Shown here: positions 34,743-45,673 of the stretch, one piece after another
Numbering within the stretch: the first letter of the stretch is position 1
How the letters are laid out: each line of letters begins with the position of its first letter
DNA from: Malachius bipustulatus
Lineage: Eukaryota > Arthropoda > Insecta > Coleoptera > Melyridae
Length of the DNA stretch: 64,000 nt
Assembly: GCA_910589415.1 (NCBI GenBank)
Contig: OU342630.1
Location: 87,168,186 to 87,232,185, forward strand
Direction: 5' to 3'
The notes under the pieces: generated by a model
The model's input: the letters and a program-made list of their open reading frames with translations, nothing else
The model's database searches: none
What the model was told of the DNA's origin: nothing
Made by a program: the position numbers and the translations under genes

Positions 34743-34917
34743 GCCGGTATTCATAAAGAAGGCTTGTCTTCGCTTGTTTTTTGAATTCTGATCCCTAACT
34801 CGTTACAAGTTCAAAAGGATGGAGCTTGACAGAATGTTTGGCCAATCAATTATCAGAATAAAAAAAAGAATAATACAATAAAATAAATATCAATGAGAGT
34901 TCTTTGTGAATACCGAT
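34743..34917. mobile_element. Short TIR element just upstream of the KLF exon
   Basis: The left end CCGGTATTCATAAAGAA and the right end TTCTTTGTGAATACCGATT are inverted repeats, with an A-rich interior. The ends resemble those of 8304-8451. It stops 46 bp before the KLF exon, leaving room for branch point and polypyrimidine tract. Confidence 0.65.
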
Positions 34918-34941
34918 TTGTAAATTTTAATCAAATATTAA

Positions 34942-35139
<198 letters not shown>

Positions 35140-35638
35140 GAGAGAGGACCATCGCCGTCGCGATGCCGCCGCCACCGTCGCCGCCGCCGCGTCACTGCCA
35201 GTTACCGCCAGAGCTAGTGTACTGTACATACCACTACCTGATACGGTTATGTTAGATAATGTATGGGTGCCGACGGATCGGGACTCTGCTTCTTCCAGAA
35301 AGAAGGAACAAACAAAAACACATACCGATACACGGTTACACACACATAAAGTTAAACTTAAGCGCGCTATTAAAATAGTAGACGACGGGAGGGTGAAAGC
35401 CTCCCAGTGATGTTCATTAAAATACGAGACGGAGGACAAAAATGTGGAGGAAATGTGATCCGACATTGTTTGATTTAATCATGGGTGCAAGGAAAATTGT
35501 TGTTGGCCTCTTGATATTCTTTAAATTTGATATGAATACATTATATGTACAATACCCGACACGTTCTTGAGAATCATATCTTTTAATAACTCATTTCTTT
35601 CCAAATAGGATCTTTTTTTAATTATGCAATGTAATAAA
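35140..35638 (+). other. Proximal 3' UTR of the KLF gene with a poly(A) signal
   Basis: Downstream of the stop are (GCC)-rich runs near 35160-35200 and then AT-rich DNA. AATAAA at 35633-35638 is the first good polyadenylation signal. The true end may be further downstream. The 149-codon minus ORF covering the exon is a shadow. Confidence 0.5.
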
Positions 35639-37468
35639 TAACATGTAAAAATCTTCAGGAATTCTTTAAGTCACAAAAAGTTAGATCATGTTCACCTATT
35701 TGTTTTTCTGAGCAAGTCGAAAGTAGTTTGGAGAATACAGTAAATAGAATTTGTACATCTATTAGAATATAACTGTGTTACTTCTCGTATACCTACTACA
35801 ACTTTTGTTATGCTGAAAAGTTGGATACTGAGACGACCTTTTTCAAACTATGATGGTGAGTTTTAATAATTTTAATAAGCTTTGCTCGATGAAGCGTTGC
35901 TTCTTGCAGTCGTTCTTATTAGAACGAACCGACTATGTCGCAGACACTTATTTTCAATTTGTCTTCTGCATCCATTTTGAGCACCTGTTCTGTTTTAAGT
36001 TTTATTATCAAAATGAACCACACATTATCAAAATCGCAAATAACCGTAAAATAAGTCGTAAAATAAACTATTTCGAGATATGAGTCCAACCTCCCTGGAC
36101 CATTTAACAAATTCAGAAAAGTTCTTTTCAGAACTGGGAGTCATTCAGGTTTTTACTTTTAGCAGGGTCTTATTCGACGCCCTGTATAGCGAAAAACGGA
36201 GGGGGAGGACCTGAACCTAAATCCGTGTCCAGCTTGTCCTGGGGGGTATATTTGGGGTAAAAATTTCGAATATTTGCAGTTTGTTGAAATATAAGTGATT
36301 AAATCTGTGGAATGATGCCAATTCCGTCACTAAGAGCTTAGTTTGTTCTCTGTTAGCTTCACAAATTTACGATAATACTCACTACTCTTCACTCTCGTGT
36401 GCAGAATACGAAACGGTGAACATGACGATAGATATGTATAAATAAATGATTTCCACGCACTTCCACATATTTTGTATAAAGTTAGAAAATAAAATATAGA
36501 TACATACAATGTTGCCAAATCCTGTGCATTTCATCCTCTGATCTCGTTCATTCCTGTGATCGACATCGCCGGCTAGAGCCGAACACCTACAGAGCATTTA
36601 TTACTGTAGATGTAACATAATAATAGACCATTCTCTCGTCAAGTCTTCTTCATCTGATCTTCTCATTCTCCTTATGAGTACGAGTACTGACAACAAGAAA
36701 TCCGGGCGCAACTCCTCAACCAGCAACCAATTTATACCCTGACACCCACGAGCTTTGAGAGTCTCTCTATTTACAGTGGTTCTGGAACTGTAACTTAGCA
36801 CTAATAAGGAAAAAGAAAAGTAACATAATCCACGTATAAATATTCATTGTCTACTTTTGTAGGTGAAGTTTATTTTATTTTGGGACCATATCCTTCTTTA
36901 ATGGCATAAATTAGGTGTTGTAGACGGAAGAGGGTAAGTTGCTGTGAAAGTAAGGCTGATTTCACACTTCAAACAGTAATCAACATGTAAGCAAGCAATT
37001 TAAAAAACAATATTATTATTACTTCTATTATTACTTTTTTAAGAGCGTATACAAGATAGACCATTTTTGCATCAGAACATTTCAAAGCACTTCTTTTTGT
37101 GCTATGCTTCAAGCATTCCTTCGCGCAATAGTTTATTTATTTATTTTACTCATTGGTAAGAGAATATTATATTTTTCAATGAGCACAATCATGGCTATTA
37201 TTCATGAGGATTGGACTCGTCCAAGTGTATAATAGCCATCATCCGGATGTAAAAGATACTATTTTCTCTTTGCCGATTTGAAAAATGTTCAAACAACTTT
37301 TCATGATAATAGAACACTTTCAAACAATAATTTCACAATGTTCTTGTTTCTCCGTTGTCTAACTTAAATTGTATAATACTTTTTTAGACTTTTGTGGTAA
37401 TAGATTTTTGGAAGTTTCTTTGACAATTCAATCTGAAATTCAATTCGGTTAAAATCAATTCATTATAA
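35639..37468. other. No gene recognised
   Basis: AT-rich DNA that may be distal 3' UTR or intergenic. An ACGCCCTGTATAGCG motif near 36178 resembles a CAGGGTG element end without a partner. Confidence 0.35.
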
Positions 37469-37968
37469 TGATCAGTAACTCGCGCAGTCCGAATACAGAG
37501 CGATATAGAGCCCATCAAAATTAAGGATATTCTGCAAAAAAAAATTAATCCAGCGGTTGGTTTTCAAGTTACAGAGTTTCCCTCATCCGAGTTTAAAGGT
37601 AATTTTTTCAATAACCGTGATAAAGATTAATTAAAAATTCAGGTTACTGTAATGTCTGGAACGGATACCATAAAATTATCAATTTTTTTTTCCACAAAAC
37701 CTAAATTTACAGAGGAATTGAGAATGTGAATTGATAGCATACCTAAATCTGAACGAAATTTGAAGTTTGGCAACCGCCTAAACGCAACTTAGAATATAAA
37801 ATAATCAAATCCCTTCATTGCTATGGAAATAAAAATAATAACCATCTAACCCGAATAATGGTCATATCTGTGGAAGAAAAGAACTTACAACACTGCAGTA
37901 AAAAAATTTACCACTCTTAAAAAGTGAAGTTTACCGCAGCATGCTCCGAGTGCGCGAGTTACTGATCA
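37469..37968. mobile_element. 500-bp element with 18-bp perfect TIRs
   Basis: TGATCAGTAACTCGCGCA (37469-37486) and its exact complement TGCGCGAGTTACTGATCA (37951-37968). The interior is AT-rich without a long ORF. CACCCTGTATT overlaps and follows the right end. Confidence 0.8.
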
Positions 37969-38280
37969 CCCTGTATTGATCACTGCTGTTGCTTTAAATT
38001 TCATTTTGTTAATTTTCAAAATTAATTTTGTTATTTTATCAAGTACTCCCACACCGCGACAAGTTATAACAACATGTTTCATCGTTGGCGCTCACTCAAA
38101 AACGGCCAACTCAAAATGTGGCCAGGTTTTTTTGCTTACTCAGTTGGATCAGTCTGGAAAGAGCTATAGTTGCATGGCAATGACAAGCTGTGATTGGCCT
38201 TTACGCGTGTGTAATGAAACTGTCTTGCTGTGATTGGTCCCTTTCCGCGCATAATGGATTTTCCCACACAATATGGATAA

Positions 38281-39202
38281 TGTATAAGGTGTCTCAGAGT
38301 ACTTTGCATTTTTTTCTAATTTTGCTCAGCAATCAATAATTAACTTAGGCCTACATTTTTAACGGAAATTCATTTATAAAAAATTATATCATCGAGATGT
38401 CGCCCATTTCACCACTGACACTCTTCCAAGCGATACTTTAGATTGGGAGTAATGGTTTCAATTCCAATGCTGAATAAAATTTTTGGGGACGTTATTATAA
38501 ACTCGACTCTTAAGATAGCCTCACAAAAAAAAATTTGAACGATGTCTGGACTTCTTGGGGGCCAGTTAATGTCGCCTTTTTTAATATCAATTTATCCGGA
38601 AACGGTTCTCTTACAGCTTAGCTTCTATTCCAGTATTTGATGTGTGGCTAGTAGCTTCATCTTGCTGAAACCACAAGTCCTCATCAAATTCTTTGAAATC
38701 AGGGCCAAAAAACTCGCGGATCATAACCTGTCAGATTTGACCGTTAATGTTTGTCGGTTGTTATTTAAAAAAAAGTGAGGGATAAGTTGGCAAGCGTCAG
38801 TCGTAAAGGGTAATCAGTTTAAGATCTTCCTTCAAGATACGAAAAATCTGCGTGAGATCTTGGGAAACTGCATCAAGAACACAGTCAATGTTTTGATTAG
38901 TGTGCACATTTCGGTGGAATCGACATTTTCGCGGGACTTGATTTTCTGTACCCAGGACTTGATAAGATTGGTACTAGATGTTTAATTGACGTCGTGAAGA
39001 GCATAACGGGCACGAAAGCGAGGCCGAACTGTGATTTAGGAATGATTTAATTAAAGCAAAATTCGAACAAAAAACGCCTGCTGTTGGACATCAAACCGAT
39101 CTATTTTGACATTTGTCAATTCTGGCATTAAATTTCCAAAGCTTTCTTTACCCGGTGCAAAAAACGCATTTTTATAATCAACACTCTGAGACACCTTGTA
39201 CA
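38281..39202 (-). mobile_element. Decayed mariner/Tc-like element with TIRs
   Basis: The left end TGTATAAGGTGTCTCAGAGT and the inverse of the right end TGTACAAGGTGTCTCAGAGT differ at one base, giving a 20-bp TIR. The interior holds a broken transposase on the minus strand. The length of about 920 bp is below the 1.2-1.4 kb usual for full elements. Confidence 0.8.
38380..39100 (-). pseudogene. Transposase relic (IS630/Tc1/mariner superfamily)
   Basis: Minus-strand fragments, interrupted by stops and frame changes, read WFQQDEATSHTS (the DDE-region WFQQDGA box) and then GDINWPPRSPDI (the usual NWPPRSPDL box). A C-terminal tail follows that resembles the RLxxCxxxNGGHFE region of this family. 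Further upstream, a stretch near 38830-38900 resembles the helix-turn-helix segment (FRILKEDLKL). The LDFFLWG that normally follows SPDL is not seen, and internal stops exclude function. Confidence 0.75.
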
Positions 39203-42200
39203 TCATCCTGAACTAAAATTAGCAACATAATGAAAGGTTTATACTTGTTAAATTGCTTGTTTGCTGGGAAATTTTATACCACTTTGGACAATAAAACCTA
39301 CCAACTTTTTTTGTTATCCAGTGCCATTAAATATGGAGTACGGTTCCAAAATTAAATAAATAATTTTCTAATTTTATGTAGTGGTAAGTATAGTTGTGAT
39401 AGGTAGTACTTTCTTTGTTTCCATGGGTCTGGTTAAAGTTTGAGAGCCACTGTTCTTTTATATTGCGACGCATCACTCTGAGCAACTGACAGGGGCTTTT
39501 CTAAACATATATAGAGAGAAAAACAGTGAGAGCTCTTTGCAGTGAGTAAAGTTATACTCACTTGGTTGGGCCCTTAAATGGAAAATATGACAGTCCGGTT
39601 TATTTTTCTCGTTAACGCTAATCCCTGCTTATCAAATATGACAGTAGTATGGGAGTGTTTCAGACGTTCTGTAAGCTAATAAACTTTATTTGAAATTTGA
39701 AAAAGGGGTACTTATTTATATTTGAAATCTGACATGTTTAATTTACATGGTTTAAAGTATAAGCAGTTCAACGTCTTTTTACTTTTTTGTTTTCAAGAAA
39801 TTCAAAAATGGATACAATGTCTACGCGAAAATTTGCCATTATATTATTGTAATTATCACATACCTATTATTTCGTTTGAAAACACCACCAAATATTGTGC
39901 CATATTATTATAATAATTATTATTCTCTTTATACTTCAATTGTAAATATAGTGAATTTTTATTTTATACTGTTGATAATTATTATTATTTTAGTTTTATT
40001 ATAAATTTGGAATGTATTAGGTATACGATTCTGGTTTATTTAGATCTCATAAAGAGTCAAAATTTTAAATTGAAAGTAAAAATTTTACCCATTTTTTTAT
40101 TAAGTATATAGTTTTTATATTTGTTAATATGTGTATAATATGATTGTTGTTTAATTTGTTGTTTTATTATATAAATTTTATTATATGATAATATTATTCT
40201 TAATCTTATTTTATATGGCTTATTTTAGCTAGGCAATTACATTTTGATATATCGATCAAATTTCCATGTCATATTTTCCATTTAGGATCTACTTTTGGAG
40301 AAGTTTATTCTGAAGTGTGGATTTCGATAATATACATCGTTTTATTCCCAGTTTTTTTCATTTTATTGTTAAACATTTACAATCTGGATTGACTTAGGTA
40401 CGAAAAATTATCATTACGATATGTTACTACTGAATTGAACATTAAATTTCGTTTGGAGGACTTACCTTTTTAGACAAAATAGGTAGTATGTTGCATTTAA
40501 TAATTGAACTTTTTTCTGAATGAATTAAACAACATTACCTAGTGCAATGAAATTTACAATAAATTTTTTCTACTACTATTATACGTACTAATGAAAAACG
40601 TAACTGTGATCGAAAAGTTTTACGTTTTATATAAATGAAAAGTGTAGGAGTTTCTTAATTATTATTAAAAACGCAGCCATTATTATTGGCACTACACTGT
40701 TTTGTTCTGTATTAGTGCAATTGATTTTGATGCGTAGGTAAAATGTATTAAATATAGAGAAGTAATTGTGACATATCAATTTCATAAACACTTTTGAATG
40801 CATTTTCAATTCAAATGGCGAAATGAAGACTTCTATCGATTCCTTTTTTTCCAAATCACTATTTTGTGCTTATATTCTAACATCTTTATTAACATCAATA
40901 GAAACGAATTCAAATCGCTCTGTTTCTGTAATTATAATTTTAACAGTATTTTAATGATATATTCCAATTTGAGTAATAGTGATAATTCAAATAAACCTTT
41001 GTGCAATAACTTAAGCCAAATTGTATCGAAATGTATTTTTGAAAGAAGATACCGAAAGGTTTATAGATGAATCTATGTAGTGTATTATATTATAGGAAAA
41101 TATACATTTTAAAAATATATTTAAATATAAGGAAAACTTGTGATATTACAGAAATGATTGAAAATACAGGAGAATTTTTGAGGAGTTAAGAACAGACGAC
41201 TTTTAGACTTGACGATATTGTAGTCTTTCTAGGTGTAGTCATAATTAGGTTTAGTTAGTCTGTACGAATGTGTCAAAGTATTAACTGAAGACTGTGCCAG
41301 GCGCACACCGCCGGTTACTAGGCTAAATGTCACTGTTTGTAATAAAAAAATCAAAAAAAGTAATGTAGTTCGAACAAAAATTTCATAAAGCTGAAAAAGT
41401 ATTAATAAGTATAATTATATTTTTTGAGAAAGTGACCTTGGATGAAATTACTTTTTTCAAAAATGCAACGAGAGGCCATGTACAATCAGCAAAATTTTCT
41501 GTTAGTACATGGTTTATTATTACGTCGAGGTTCTTTTTAAGAATAATTTTCAGCCATTACGGTTAAAATAGTTTTCACTTTTCTTCACTAATTATTTATC
41601 GAATCAAAAGCTTCACATTACTAATCATTATTGAAATCATTATTACAATTTTTTACAAAAATACGTAATTTTACGAAGTTTATAACGAATATTGTTATGT
41701 GATTTTTGGTTGAAATTTTTCTATTGAAAGTTAATTTTTATTAATGTTGCTTGGCTGAAAATTAGAAAAGTTATTACTCCTTCCTTTTATGGGCGCCTGC
41801 CCTTTTCAACGCATTCCTTCTTGACTAACTTTTTATTTAAATACTCCTCGACGTGAGAACAACAAAATAGGGTGATTGCTATGTGGCCAAGACACTTGTA
41901 TAATAGATTTTTAGCGTTAAAAATGAGCATTTTGTACAGCTGCATGCTTCGTTATAATTAATTATATTCATCCAACATTTTACTAATAAATTGTGAGTGA
42001 TTGCTGAGAGTGAATGATTCTTGTATATTGTCTTCTAATGTTCATGTGGAGGCTGCAAGTGTACCTTTTGTTCTTCCGGGCACTACAAATGTAGATTAGA
42101 TGTCAGAGTAATATATTATTAATTAATTAGTTTTAACAAGTTTTTTACCTGCTGGATGCGAATGTTGATGTTTTCATTATATTTGCCCTTTTTAGATAAA

Positions 42201-43229
42201 TTAAAAGCCTGTTCCGTTGCTTTTTGTCAAGCTATAAGACTTGTTTGTCAAATCCTCGCATACTTCCAAACAAATGATCCGCATTGACATATACAGGAAT
42301 TGATTTTGTACGTTTTTACTGTAGCAATTACCGGAAAGCATTACCATAATATTATGAAACATTTAACCGATTTGATGAACAAGTTTTCCCTAATTTTATT
42401 AGAGGTGACATTATGTGCTCCCTGCCTAAATGTAAATCTTTCATGTACATGTCGTCTCCATAAGGTTTTGTAAATGAATCGTCGGAATCAACGAAATTCG
42501 AAAAATGCTGGCGTCGTTATTTTATATAAATTGTATTTATGTGTTGATAATTGTAGCCTAATGTTGTTATATTTCTTACCAAAGACGCTGAAATTTTTCG
42601 AAAGGTAAAGGTTCGTCTAATATGTTTGGAGAATGTTATAGGAACTATGTAATTTGAATTCACGGTGTTAATTACTTATACTCCCTATTTTATTTTATTC
42701 AGCTATCACAATATTTAATGAAATTGGACTGGCAGCTAACGCAACAGCGTCTAGCTCCTGACTCATAAAAAATGCACCACAGTTGACTTTGCCTTACGCA
42801 CAAGTCGCACCACAAACCACAAAAAGTTAAATTTGTTCATGAATAGCGATAATGGTTAAAGTATCTCGCATACTTACAGTTTAGTTTTTTTTTTTCAAAT
42901 GAAGTTTTCCTTGTTTTAAAGTGATACTATTTCTCTCTTCTATGATCTCGTCAAGTCTCTTTTAAACTTCACTTGGATAAATTCAATCAAGTACCTAACA
43001 CAATTATAATAGTTTGAACGCAACGCAGTAATAGATACTGCACGATTTTTATGGGTCGTGAGCGCGATGCTATAGCTAACGCTGTCGTAGCAGCCCTTAT
43101 TGTATTTTGCAAAAAAAAAAAATGATTTGACCATCGGGTTTGCGTGTATTATTATATAATACACCAAGAAAATGATCATGTGGCCTAAAAACACCAATTT
43201 TATGTTTTCATTTTATTTAATAACAAAGG
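39203..43229. other. Very AT-rich DNA, no gene recognised
   Basis: Extremely AT-rich with several AATAAA and TGTAAATA-like sequences. ORFs of 63-90 codons are of the size expected by chance. It could be distal 3' UTR of the upstream KLF gene or intergenic DNA. Confidence 0.35.
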
Positions 43230-43545
43230 TCTGGATGGAAAACTGGACTCTGTTGTGAGAGAAATAAAGAAAATAAAAAAGGAGAACAAGAATTTAAAGG
43301 AAAAGGTAATTAAACAAGAAGAGAGAATACAAAACTTAGAAAGCGAGCTAAGAAAGAACAACCTGTAATAAAGGGAATAATAAACGGAGAAGACGAAAAT
43401 GGGAACGAGACGGGAGACAAAGCTAGTGCAGTAATACAAAAAAATAGGAGTCGACATTGATGCAAAAGGGGGAAGTAGATGAAATAAGGCGCATAGGAAA
43501 ATACATGCCACAACAAAAACGGCCAATACTGTTTAAACTCACTAT
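43230..43545 (+). pseudogene. Non-LTR retrotransposon 5' fragment, coiled-coil ORF1-like
   Basis: The + strand reads a charged coiled coil (DGKLDSVVREIKKIKKENKN ... ERIQNLESELRKNN), then a stop. After a frame change comes EVDEIRRIGKYMPQQKRPIL. This coiled coil followed by EIRRIGK and RPI is typical of the region ahead of endonuclease-RT in insect L1/RTE-like retrotransposons. The frame is broken. The minus-strand ORFs of 85-108 codons here are shadows. Confidence 0.7.
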
Positions 43546-43915
43546 AGTACTTACTATTGGTGTTCAAAAACAGGGTTACCTGGAAAGTTTTCCGGGAGTT
43601 TTGAAAATTGGTGATTTTATGTAAGTTAAGATTTTGACGTGCTCTTTAATTAACTAATTTTTACTTTGCCACCTCGTATCTTAACCGTTCGCGCAGTAAT
43701 ATTGGAAAAATAGCACCTAAAACAGTTTTTTTTACAATATCTTCTTTCCCACTCATTTTACGATCAAAATAGTTTTGTAATAAATTAAACTAGTGATAAT
43801 TTCCTATTATTTCCAATTATTTATGTAGTGGCCCCCTTCCCCCTTACATTGTAAGAAACATCTGTCGACAGAGCTCATATATTCTGCCTCAAATATTCTG
43901 AAAAAAAAGCAAGAA
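43546..43915. other. Unassigned sequence inside the broken retrotransposon
   Basis: AT-rich and not recognisable as RT or endonuclease. It separates the ORF1-like fragment from the Cys-rich fragment. Confidence 0.4.
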
Positions 43916-44143
43916 TTGACTAATTTCTGTCACCACGCTCGAGCCCCCAGATCCGGAAACCTTGTTAAAACTTATTTCTTGCAAATGCAAAAAGGGAGTC
44001 GGGGAGCCTGTGGATGCAGAAAGGCTGGATTAAAGTGCTCCGTTATATGCACGAATTGCAATGGTACTTGTGATAATTCTCAAATTCTACTGCAAGAAAT
44101 CGATGAAGAGGAAGAAACAGACTATTTTCGAGTAAACATATGA
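43916..44143 (+). pseudogene. Cys-rich fragment (CXC-like motif)
   Basis: 75 codons. Residues about 30-52 read GACGCRKAGLKCSVICTNCN followed by GTCDN, a spaced cysteine cluster like the C-x-C-R-K-x-G-L-x-C ... C-x-x-C unit found in many uncharacterised insect TE-associated proteins and loosely resembling CRC/CXC domains. An acidic tail follows, and acidic coding-like sequence continues in another frame to about 44270. It is probably the C-terminal end of a protein from a different mobile element or a captured gene. Function unknown. Confidence 0.5.
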
Positions 44144-44359
44144 CGAGATCGAGGAACCAGAGGATAACAACGAAGCTTATGATTCCATCGCGGATGACGT
44201 GGAAGACATTTTTATATGTGACATTTCGCTCGGTACTGAAGACGATGAACTCGCAAAATCTGGCCCATCAAGAACAGCGACAGAAGTCCTGGGAATAGTT
44301 TGGGGGAAAATGGAGAAAGACAGACATGGAAACCAATAGTTATTCTACAAGGTGCTAAA

Positions 44360-44940
44360 AACAAAACTTACAAACAGCAATAAAATTGGGAGGTACTACT
44401 ATAGAACAAACGAAGTGTTTCAAATACCTTGTGGTAACCTTACAAAAAGGTGGGAAAAATTACGCTGAAATAAACAACAGAGTGGAAAGCGCAACGAAAT
44501 TGTACTACGCACTCATTTGGCAGAAAGGGATATCGAAAAAAAAACTTACAGGCTACAAAACAATAGTCAAGTCCGTGTTAACTTATGGATGATAAACCTG
44601 GCCACTCACAAAGCAACAGAAAAGCAGACTAGGAGCAATTGAAATAATAGGATCGGAATTGGAGGTGGAATCCATAACAGACAGTATAGAGAGGAAGCAA
44701 CAAAAGTGGTTTGGGCATTTGATGCGAATGAAAAAAAGTAGACGGACAAAGATGATATGGCAGGCAAAAACTACAAAGAAACAAAGGAAGAGGTGGGACG
44801 AAGTAATTGCTGAAAACCTAAGAAAGAAAGACAAAACTTGAACAGAGGGGATGAACATGGCACAGAATAGGAAGATATGGAAGGACTTTGTATATTCGTA
44901 GAACCGAACACACACGGATATGTTAAGATTGTGGACTATA
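44360..44940 (+). pseudogene. Non-LTR retrotransposon 3' fragment (end of RT ORF)
   Basis: Two + frames read QTKCFKYLVVTLQKGGK, then AEINNRVESATKLYYAL and SVLTYG, then a stop. After it come IERKQQKWFGHLMRMKK and RWDEVIAENLRKK. This is the standard C-terminal region of endonuclease-reverse transcriptases of insect non-LTR elements (KYLG ... INNRI ... LTYG ... R..WWGHL.RM). Stops interrupt the frame and the catalytic RT core is missing. Together with 43230-43545 it looks like one element that lost its middle. Confidence 0.8.
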
Positions 44941-45440
44941 ATATAATGTCGATATGATGTATTTGTAGTTGATAAGCCGTCAATAATTTTTGTAGATGAT
45001 GAGACGATAAAGATGTATATACCATGGTAAATGGATACTTTTTCTGATAATATTTTGAGATAAAAGCTGATTTTATCGGTTTAATGTGATAGTTGTAATA
45101 CAATAATTATAATGAGGAGAGTTTTATCCACCGTAAATAATTTGGAAGCTAAATTATATGCAAGAAGTTCCATGGCTTAGAATTTTTGCGAGAAGAGTTT
45201 TAGTAATCGAATAAAAGAACTGGTTACACAAGATCATTAACAATTAAATGCTCTACGATAATGGATGAATACTCATATCTATAATCACAGTTACATTAAA
45301 AATCGAACATTTGGACCATGGTTTGTTGGGTAACTTATACCCAGTTGGGGTCATGTAAATGGTTGACTTTCTAAACCAGCCCTTCCAGTTACCAAGTTTA
45401 TTAAAAAAAAAAAAAACATAAAAACCATTTATTTTTTAAA
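44941..45440. other. AT-rich DNA, no gene recognised
   Basis: Nothing recognised apart from an A run near 45400. Confidence 0.4.
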
Positions 45441-45673
45441 CAGGGTTTGATTAAATGGGGCGGGTGTTCAACGTGTACGTGCATTTTTATTATCAAATAA
45501 TGGATTTTGAATGACAGCATTTACATCTGACGGTAACGGGTCGCTTGTCATCTCGTCCCTGTTAGATGTAAATGCAGCCATTCAAAAACCATGTAATAAA
45601 TAAAATGAACGTCCACTTTGAACACCCGGCCCGCGATCGTTGAAGTTTGTCATAGAGCTTATAGAGCACCCTG
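45441..45673. mobile_element. Foldback element of about 233 bp
   Basis: It starts CAGGGTTTGATT and ends CACCCTG. Inverse arms of about 65 bp (about 45461-45531 and 45565-45628) share GGGTGTTCAACGTG against CACTTTGAACACCC and GCATTTACATCT against AGATGTAAATGC, around a GTAACGGGTCGC loop region. Confidence 0.75.

Noticed and set aside
43200..43567. Minus ORFs of 85 and 108 codons rich in F, S and L
   Set aside because: Complement of the charged coiled-coil retrotransposon fragment on the + strand, which is recognisable.
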